The notes beneath the pieces were generated by a model. The model was not told the DNA's origin. It made no database searches and worked only from the letters and a program-made list of their open reading frames with translations. A stretch of 64,000 nucleotides of DNA, taken from contig DIUX01000004.1 in NCBI GenBank assembly GCA_002423185.1, forward strand, positions 124,001-188,000, read 5' to 3'. Position numbers and translations under genes: made by a program. Shown piece after piece: positions 59,382 to 64,000 of this stretch (the stretch's first letter is position 1; each line of letters begins with the position of its first letter). Source of the stretch: Micavibrio sp. UBA6147 (GTDB lineage Bacteria > Pseudomonadota > Alphaproteobacteria > Micavibrionales > UBA1664).

Positions 59382-60815
59382 TTATATGTGAAGGGCGCGG
59401 CCTCCGGCGGCGAGGGCGGCTTCTTTGACCGCTTCCGACAGGGTCGGGTGAGCGTGGCAGATGCGGGCGATGTCCTCCGCCGAGCCGCCAAATTCCATCA
59501 CTGTCACGCATTCGGAGATCAACACATCGGCATGGGGGCCGACAATGTGAACGCCGAGCAATTTGTCGGTTTTTTTGTCCGCCAAGACTTTGACGAAGCC
59601 TTCGGTCATGCCGATGGCGCGGGCTTTGCCGTTGGCGGTGAAGGGGAATTTACCCACGACATAGGCGGTGCCTTCGTCCTTGAGTTGTTCCTCGGTCTTG
59701 CCGACAGAGGCGATTTCCGGCCATGTGTAAATGACGTTGGGGATGCAGTTATAATCAATATGCCCCGTTTGTCCCGCCAATATTTCGGCAAGGACAACGC
59801 CTTCGTCTTCGGCTTTGTGCGCCAGCATCGGACCGGCGATGACGTCGCCAACGGCGTAGATGCCCTCAACCGAGCTTTGGAAATGGGCGTTTGTTTTGAC
59901 GCGTCCACGTTCGTCCAAGTCCACCCCGACTTTGTCGAGGCCGAGGCCGTCCGTGTAGGGTTTGCGGCCAATGGCGACCAGAACAATCTCGGCCTTGACG
60001 GTTTCGGCCTTGCCGCCGGCGGCGGGCTCAACGGTCAAGGTGACGCCGCCTTTGTCGGTTTTGGCGCCTGTGACTTTGCTCCCCAATTTAAAGGCGAGGC
60101 CTTGTTTTTCAAGGATGCGCTTGGCTTGCTTGGACACTTCGCCGTCCATGCCAGGGAGGATGCGGTCAAGATATTCAATGACGGTGACTTTGCTGCCGAG
60201 GCGGCGCCAGACGGTTCCCATTTCAAGGCCGATCACGCCGCCACCAATGACAACCATGGTCTTGGGAACGGAGGGCAGGTCAATCGCGCCGGTGGAGGAC
60301 ACGATCTGTTTTTCATCAATTTTCAAAGTCGGGATGGCGGCAACGTCCGATCCGGTGGCAATGACGATGTGTTTGGCGTTATAGGTTTGCGCCGCGCCTT
60401 TGGCGGGGGTGAGCGTGACTTTGCCTTTGGCGGCAATGCTGCCCGTGCCTTGGAGCCAGTCGATCTTGTTTTTCTTGAACAGGAATTCAACGCCCTTGGT
60501 GTTGGCGTCCACAACGTCTGTTTTGTGCTTCATCATGGTTTTGAGGTCAAGTTTGACACCCGATGTTTTGATGCCCATCGCGCCCATGTGGTCGCGCGCG
60601 TCTTCGTATTTTTCAGAGGCGCTGAGCAAGGCCTTGGACGGAATGCACCCGACATTGAGGCATGTGCCGCCAAGCACGGCGCGTTTTTCAATGCAGGCAA
60701 CGCTCATGCCGAGCTGCGCGCAGCGAATCGCGCAGACATATCCGCCGGGGCCGCCGCCGATGATGATGACGTCATAGTCTTTTTTGGCTTCGTTTTTTGA
60801 CGATGAGTCAGACAT
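59382..60815 (-). CDS. lpd: Dihydrolipoyl dehydrogenase (E3)
   Basis: A 477-residue flavoprotein disulfide reductase, the E3 of 2-oxoacid dehydrogenase complexes. FAD-binding is VIIIGGGPGGYVCAIR; the redox disulfide is C52/C57 in GGTCLNVGCIPSKALL; NAD-binding is VVIGGGVIGLEMGTV; and the C-terminal His-Glu base is in CHAHPTLSEA. Length is normal. A 10-residue Ser/Lys-rich start precedes the fold. It is on the strand opposite to sucA and separated from it by about 3.3 kb, with no sucB, so the usual sucAB-lpd operon is broken here. Confidence 0.96.
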   Translation of the reverse strand: MSDSSSKNEAKKDYDVIIIGGGPGGYVCAIRCAQLGMSVACIEKRAVLGGTCLNVGCIPSKALLSASEKYEDARDHMGAMGIKTSGVKLDLKTMMKHKTDVVDANTKGVEFLFKKNKIDWLQGTGSIAAKGKVTLTPAKGAAQTYNAKHIVIATGSDVAAIPTLKIDEKQIVSSTGAIDLPSVPKTMVVIGGGVIGLEMGTVWRRLGSKVTVIEYLDRILPGMDGEVSKQAKRILEKQGLAFKLGSKVTGAKTDKGGVTLTVEPAAGGKAETVKAEIVLVAIGRKPYTDGLGLDKVGVDLDERGRVKTNAHFQSSVEGIYAVGDVIAGPMLAHKAEDEGVVLAEILAGQTGHIDYNCIPNVIYTWPEIASVGKTEEQLKDEGTAYVVGKFPFTANGKARAIGMTEGFVKVLADKKTDKLLGVHIVGPHADVLISECVTVMEFGGSAEDIARICHAHPTLSEAVKEAALAAGGRALHI

Positions 60816-61127
60816 GGATGATTCTTTCTTTGCTTCGGGTTTGGTGCGGGCGTTTTGATACCCGCTCTATATAACCAAATTTTATGAAATGAATAAAGGC
60901 CTTACCGTCATTTCCTAAGAAAAAGCCTGATAGAATCCCGTAAGGCACCGCAAATTTGCTTAGCACTAATTTTTTATAAATAAAAGCTTGAAATTCTAAG
61001 ACGTTCTGTTCTATTTGTATCAAGCTACAAAGAACACATAGAAACGGCCAGAACGTAGGGGCGTTGTACCCTTTCGCGCGTTGCCTCGGTGACTGTGTAT
61101 GCTGCGTTTAACTGCAGGAGTGGCACA
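60816..61127. other. Intergenic region between lpd and the CYTH-like gene
   Basis: About 310 bp between divergent genes, AT-rich in its middle. It should contain promoters for both. I see no convincing consensus pair, RNA gene or repeat. Confidence 0.5.
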
Positions 61128-62270
61128 ATGAGTGACAATACCAATCCGACTGTAAACAAACAGGCTTTGGACAGTGCCAAAAACGGCGCGCAACCAAGTG
61201 CCGGCAAGCCTTTCAGCAAGGCATCGAACAACGAAGTCCAAGAGATTCACGAGTTCGAGCATAAAATCGCCTTGTCTTTCCCCCAAGAACTTTCCCGCAA
61301 GCAATTCCAGCTTCAATTCGTTTTGGATCATTTTGAGGATCTCGGCGTGATCAAGGGAGAGGCAAGAACACGAAACCTCGTCAGCCATTATTTCGATACG
61401 GATGACGGCGCATTATACAAAAAAGGTTTCGCCCTTCGCGTCCGATATGAGGAAGACCCGAAAACAGGCGTGACGCTCAGCCGACCCGATGTGTCGATCA
61501 AGGACAAAGGGATTGACGTGAACGGCACAACCTTGCGGGAGGAATATGAGGCGAAGCTCGACATTCATACAAACGGCACGGCGAAGCCTATTCTGAGCCT
61601 CCAACCGATGGTCCGAAAATACGGCGATGATTGGAGAAAGAAGTTCAAGAAGCTCATGTCTTTGGACTTTCAAAATTACCGCGAAATTTTCTCCATTAAT
61701 TGCCGCCGCACGACTTTCAAGGTCTGTCTTTATTCCATCACCGACCCCGCGACACAGACAACGACCATTAAGCCCCTCTCTGATTTGTCCGCTCAGGACT
61801 CCGCAATCGCCAAAAAACTCATCTTTGAATTTGCTCTCGACGCCAACCGCTTTTTTGTTCCGACATCGCCGGACAAAGTGCGCAAGGATTACGAGATTGA
61901 GTTTGAGCTTAAGACTCATGATTGCGAATATGACCCGAACCCTGATTCCTCCGACCACGGCGTGACGTTGCGCGAGGCAATGGCGGGGCGCGACTGGATT
62001 CGTGACCATGTTGAGGCGTTGCTTCAGGAGCGTGGCTTGACCCCGATTGCCCATACCGGCCTTGCCAAGAGTGAGCGCGGCGAGCTGTACCGCCGTAAGG
62101 CGGGGCATGACGCGCCGGCGTTTGGCTATTTGACGATGCGCGGGCGTACGGACACATTTTACTTGTCCAAAAAGACCGCCAATGACAACAGGCTGGATAC
62201 CACCGGCGGGGATGCCACCCACGGTAAAAAGCGCAACGCGCCCAGCGGGCCGAATGGTTTGCAGCCCTGA
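61128..62270 (+). CDS. CYTH-like (triphosphate tunnel) domain protein
   Basis: A 380-residue protein. Residues 38-300 resemble the CYTH fold. ExExK-type start HEFEHKIAL (E42, E44, K46), SHYFDTDDGALYKKGFALRVR, and later YEIEFELK are the alternating charged strands that line the tunnel in triphosphatases and adenylate cyclases. A large insertion and a C-terminal basic, low-complexity tail (about residues 300-380) are extra. The start at 61128 (GGAG eight bases upstream) is better than one 39 bases earlier. Members usually act on triphosphates or polyphosphate with a divalent metal; the activity here is not known. Confidence 0.68.
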   Translation: MSDNTNPTVNKQALDSAKNGAQPSAGKPFSKASNNEVQEIHEFEHKIALSFPQELSRKQFQLQFVLDHFEDLGVIKGEARTRNLVSHYFDTDDGALYKKGFALRVRYEEDPKTGVTLSRPDVSIKDKGIDVNGTTLREEYEAKLDIHTNGTAKPILSLQPMVRKYGDDWRKKFKKLMSLDFQNYREIFSINCRRTTFKVCLYSITDPATQTTTIKPLSDLSAQDSAIAKKLIFEFALDANRFFVPTSPDKVRKDYEIEFELKTHDCEYDPNPDSSDHGVTLREAMAGRDWIRDHVEALLQERGLTPIAHTGLAKSERGELYRRKAGHDAPAFGYLTMRGRTDTFYLSKKTANDNRLDTTGGDATHGKKRNAPSGPNGLQP

Positions 62271-62289
62271 ATGTAAAAAAGACATGACA

Positions 62290-62332
62290 AAGGGGTTGAT
62301 GATGGGCTAAGCCGTTATCAGCCCCTTTTTCG
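62290..62332 (+). terminator. Rho-independent terminator after the CYTH-like gene
   Basis: AAGGGGTTGAT / ATCAGCCCCTT (one G-U pair) with a 20-nt loop, followed by TTTTTCG. Confidence 0.75.
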
Positions 62333-62388
62333 TATGGGGTGTATGGGCGCGGAACCCACATAAGCAACAGGACAGATAAGAGCAGCCG

Positions 62389-63411
62389 ATGATGGCAACA
62401 CAGCCTACACAATTGAAGCAAACCCACAATGCGCGGCTTATCGGTATTGGCAACGCGGCGATGGATCTTGTCAGCGTCGTGCCCTCCGACGCCGACATTG
62501 CGCGGCTCGGCCTCAAGAAAGGCCATTGTGTGTTCTTGAGCGATGCGGAGGCGGAGGCCTTGACGGCGGCGATTGAGGCGTGGGGCATTGATTATGTGCC
62601 GGGGGGAAGTGCGGCGAATGTGCTGTCTTGTTTTGCGGCACTGGGCGGCGGCGGGCGGTTTGTCGGCAAGACCGCGCCGGATGAATCTGGGCGGCGGTTC
62701 AGTGAGTCCATGACCCAATGGGGTATTGCGTATGATACCGTGCCGACCGATAATCAATGCGGATCGACCCGTATTTTCACCATCGTCACACCGGATGGCG
62801 AGCGCAGCTTTGCCGCCAGTTACGGTGCCAGCCACGCCATCGCGGAATCAGACCTGCGTGCGGATGACATGCGCGACAGCGCGATGTTGTTGATTGACGG
62901 GTATATGTTGATGTCGGATAACGGGCCGAACGTGCTGCGGCATGCGATTGCGATGGCGCAGGATATGGCGCGGCCGGTGGTGTTTTTGCCGGCGGATTTG
63001 TCGGTCATTGAGGCCAAACCGGACGATACGGAATTTTTGATGCAGGCCGCGAACGCGGTGATTTGCAATGCGGAACAGGCCATCGCCCTGACCGGCGCTG
63101 GCGGCGTGGATGAGGCCGTTGATATGTTCAGGCAGCGCAATTTATTCGGGTGCGTGACATTGGGTGCCGAAGGGGTTTTGGCCTTTGAAGCGGCGGCCAT
63201 TCACAGAGTTGAAAACCCGTATCAACCGGACATGATCGTTAGCACAAATGGTGCCGGCGATAATTTTTCCGGCGGTTTTTTGTATGGATTATTGCATGGT
63301 ATGGGTATGGTACAGGCGTGCCGCCTTGGCATGTATTGCGCGCTTGAAATCCTGAAACATCAAAGCCCGCGCCCGCAAACATCCTTGGCGCATTTGATTG
63401 AGTCTGTATAG
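62389..63411 (+). CDS. PfkB-family sugar/nucleoside kinase
   Basis: A 340-residue ribokinase-fold kinase. The substrate half begins IGIGNAAMDLVSVVPSDADI with the conserved GNxxxD; GGSAANVLSCFAALGG is the first PfkB signature; the second is STNGAGDNFSGGFLYGL, with the catalytic base D291. The overall pattern resembles adenosine kinase-type enzymes, but sugar kinases share it. The ATG at 62389 is followed by a second one codon later. It follows the CYTH-like gene after a terminator. Confidence 0.82.
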   Translation: MMATQPTQLKQTHNARLIGIGNAAMDLVSVVPSDADIARLGLKKGHCVFLSDAEAEALTAAIEAWGIDYVPGGSAANVLSCFAALGGGGRFVGKTAPDESGRRFSESMTQWGIAYDTVPTDNQCGSTRIFTIVTPDGERSFAASYGASHAIAESDLRADDMRDSAMLLIDGYMLMSDNGPNVLRHAIAMAQDMARPVVFLPADLSVIEAKPDDTEFLMQAANAVICNAEQAIALTGAGGVDEAVDMFRQRNLFGCVTLGAEGVLAFEAAAIHRVENPYQPDMIVSTNGAGDNFSGGFLYGLLHGMGMVQACRLGMYCALEILKHQSPRPQTSLAHLIESV

Positions 63412-63642
63412 AGCGCCTTTTGTTTCTTCTGGCTTCTCGCTTCTCGCTTTTTCCTTTGGTTTGTTTTTGTTGAAATAGGGCTTGCGTTCCGGCTTTGGCT
63501 GGGGCAATGTCCGTGTCCCTTTGCCGTCCTTTTGACTTGGTGGCGTTCGTTTATAAGGCGTTTTGGTCTTGTTAACCCCTGCCTGATACACTGGGGATAT
63601 GGTCATTAAACCGGCGGTCTGGCTCGGTTTAAGAAGGCGAGT

Positions 63643-64000
63643 ATGGAGCCGATGCAGTACGAAGAATTCGACCTTGATATGGTGATCCGGCGCATGCAAG
63701 ACGCCGTTGATGTGGTGTTGTCGAGTGAACACGACACCAGCAAGGTCGCGGCGTGCTTGTTTGACCCTGACGGCAATCCCGCGAGTATTATCAGCCGCAC
63801 CAACCACCGCCCCTATGCCTTGAAACAACGATTTGACTGGACTGACCGTATCGGAAAAAGCAGCCAGTTTATCCATGCCGAAACCGCGTGTTTGCTCGAA
63901 TACGGGCGCAGCGCCGAAGGCCACAGCATTTGCGTGACCGACCCGTTTTGCCCGAATTGCGCTAAAACACTCGCCGAAAGCGGCGTTAAACGCATTTTCA
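63643..64000 (+). CDS. CMP/dCMP-type deaminase (N-terminal fragment)
   Basis: A partial gene cut by the window end; 119 codons are visible. The zinc-binding deaminase signature is clear: FIHAETACL (H78, proton-shuttle E80), then VTDPFCPNCAKTLAESG with C103 and C106. This is the cytidine/deoxycytidylate deaminase fold. Most of the sequence before the HAE motif matches the family start. AGAAGG lies five bases before the ATG at 63643. The gap from the kinase (63412-63642) shows nothing I can name. Substrate (dCMP, cytidine or another) cannot be decided from the fragment. Confidence 0.8.
   Translation, partial: MEPMQYEEFDLDMVIRRMQDAVDVVLSSEHDTSKVAACLFDPDGNPASIISRTNHRPYALKQRFDWTDRIGKSSQFIHAETACLLEYGRSAEGHSICVTDPFCPNCAKTLAESGVKRIF

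Noticed and set aside
59310..60800. A 496-codon open frame on the plus strand opposite lpd
   Set aside because: It is the antisense shadow of the high-confidence lpd gene, with residue patterns (His/Phe/Gly-rich) typical of a complementary frame and no recognisable domain.
1..64000. CRISPR arrays, tRNA and rRNA genes
   Set aside because: I saw no regularly spaced repeats, no cloverleaf with a T-loop GGTTCGAATCC-type sequence and no conserved rRNA segments.

Overview
The window looks like chromosomal DNA of a Gram-negative alphaproteobacterium of moderate GC content. It carries Tad/Flp pilus genes, the order erpA / dgt / argS / SPOR protein / nagZ / scpA / scpB / tatABC, the order zapE / mdh / sucCD / sucA / lpd, a DUF2336 protein, and a DUF484-xerC pair. 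I found no rRNA, tRNA, CRISPR array or insertion sequence. I cannot name the species; an uncultured or deep-branching alphaproteobacterial lineage is an inference from unusual domain combinations and from the number of unrecognised genes.

Layout. (1) 1-4836: Tad pilus biogenesis on the minus strand in two blocks. One is flp, cpaA and the start of cpaB; the other is two TadE-like pseudopilins and a TadG-like von Willebrand protein. An AT-rich regulatory desert and a small secreted cysteine protein lie between them. (2) 5147-5458: a single-domain rhodanese. (3) 5659-25760: a surface polysaccharide locus of about 20 kb. The first genes (WbpA-like dehydrogenase, a fused WbpB-WbpD protein, WbpE-like aminotransferase) should make UDP-GlcNAc(3NAc)A. 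They are followed by a glutamine-dependent amidotransferase, two formyltransferase-like proteins, a FemAB-like GNAT, a ceramidase-like hydrolase, Wzy-like and Wzx-like membrane proteins, a methyltransferase, two GT4 glycosyltransferases, a deacetylase-like protein, the initiating phosphoglycosyl transferase and an aldo/keto reductase. (4) 25887-33286: an AMIN-like lipoprotein, bifunctional MnmC, a pair of unrecognised helical proteins, exonuclease III and ErpA. (5) 33469-44088: dgt, argS, SPOR protein, nagZ, scpA, scpB, tatA, tatB, tatC, zapE, all on the plus strand and tightly packed. (6) 44194-60815: the TCA-cycle region (mdh, sucC, sucD, sucA on plus, lpd on minus), interleaved with unknown genes, a DnaJ-like/transglycosylase fusion, a MazF-like toxin, a candidate structured RNA and DUF484-xerC. 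No sucB is present. (7) 61128-end: a CYTH-like protein, a PfkB-family sugar/nucleoside kinase and the start of a CMP/dCMP-type deaminase.

The most interesting signals are: an orientation-consistent TTATGTAAAA motif found five times in three promoter regions; a candidate stand-alone RNA of about 155 nt with its own consensus -10 box overlapping the end of a solitary MazF gene; the WbpB-WbpD fusion; a degenerate J-domain fused through a membrane segment to a transglycosylase-like domain; and two tandem helical proteins I could not assign to a family.
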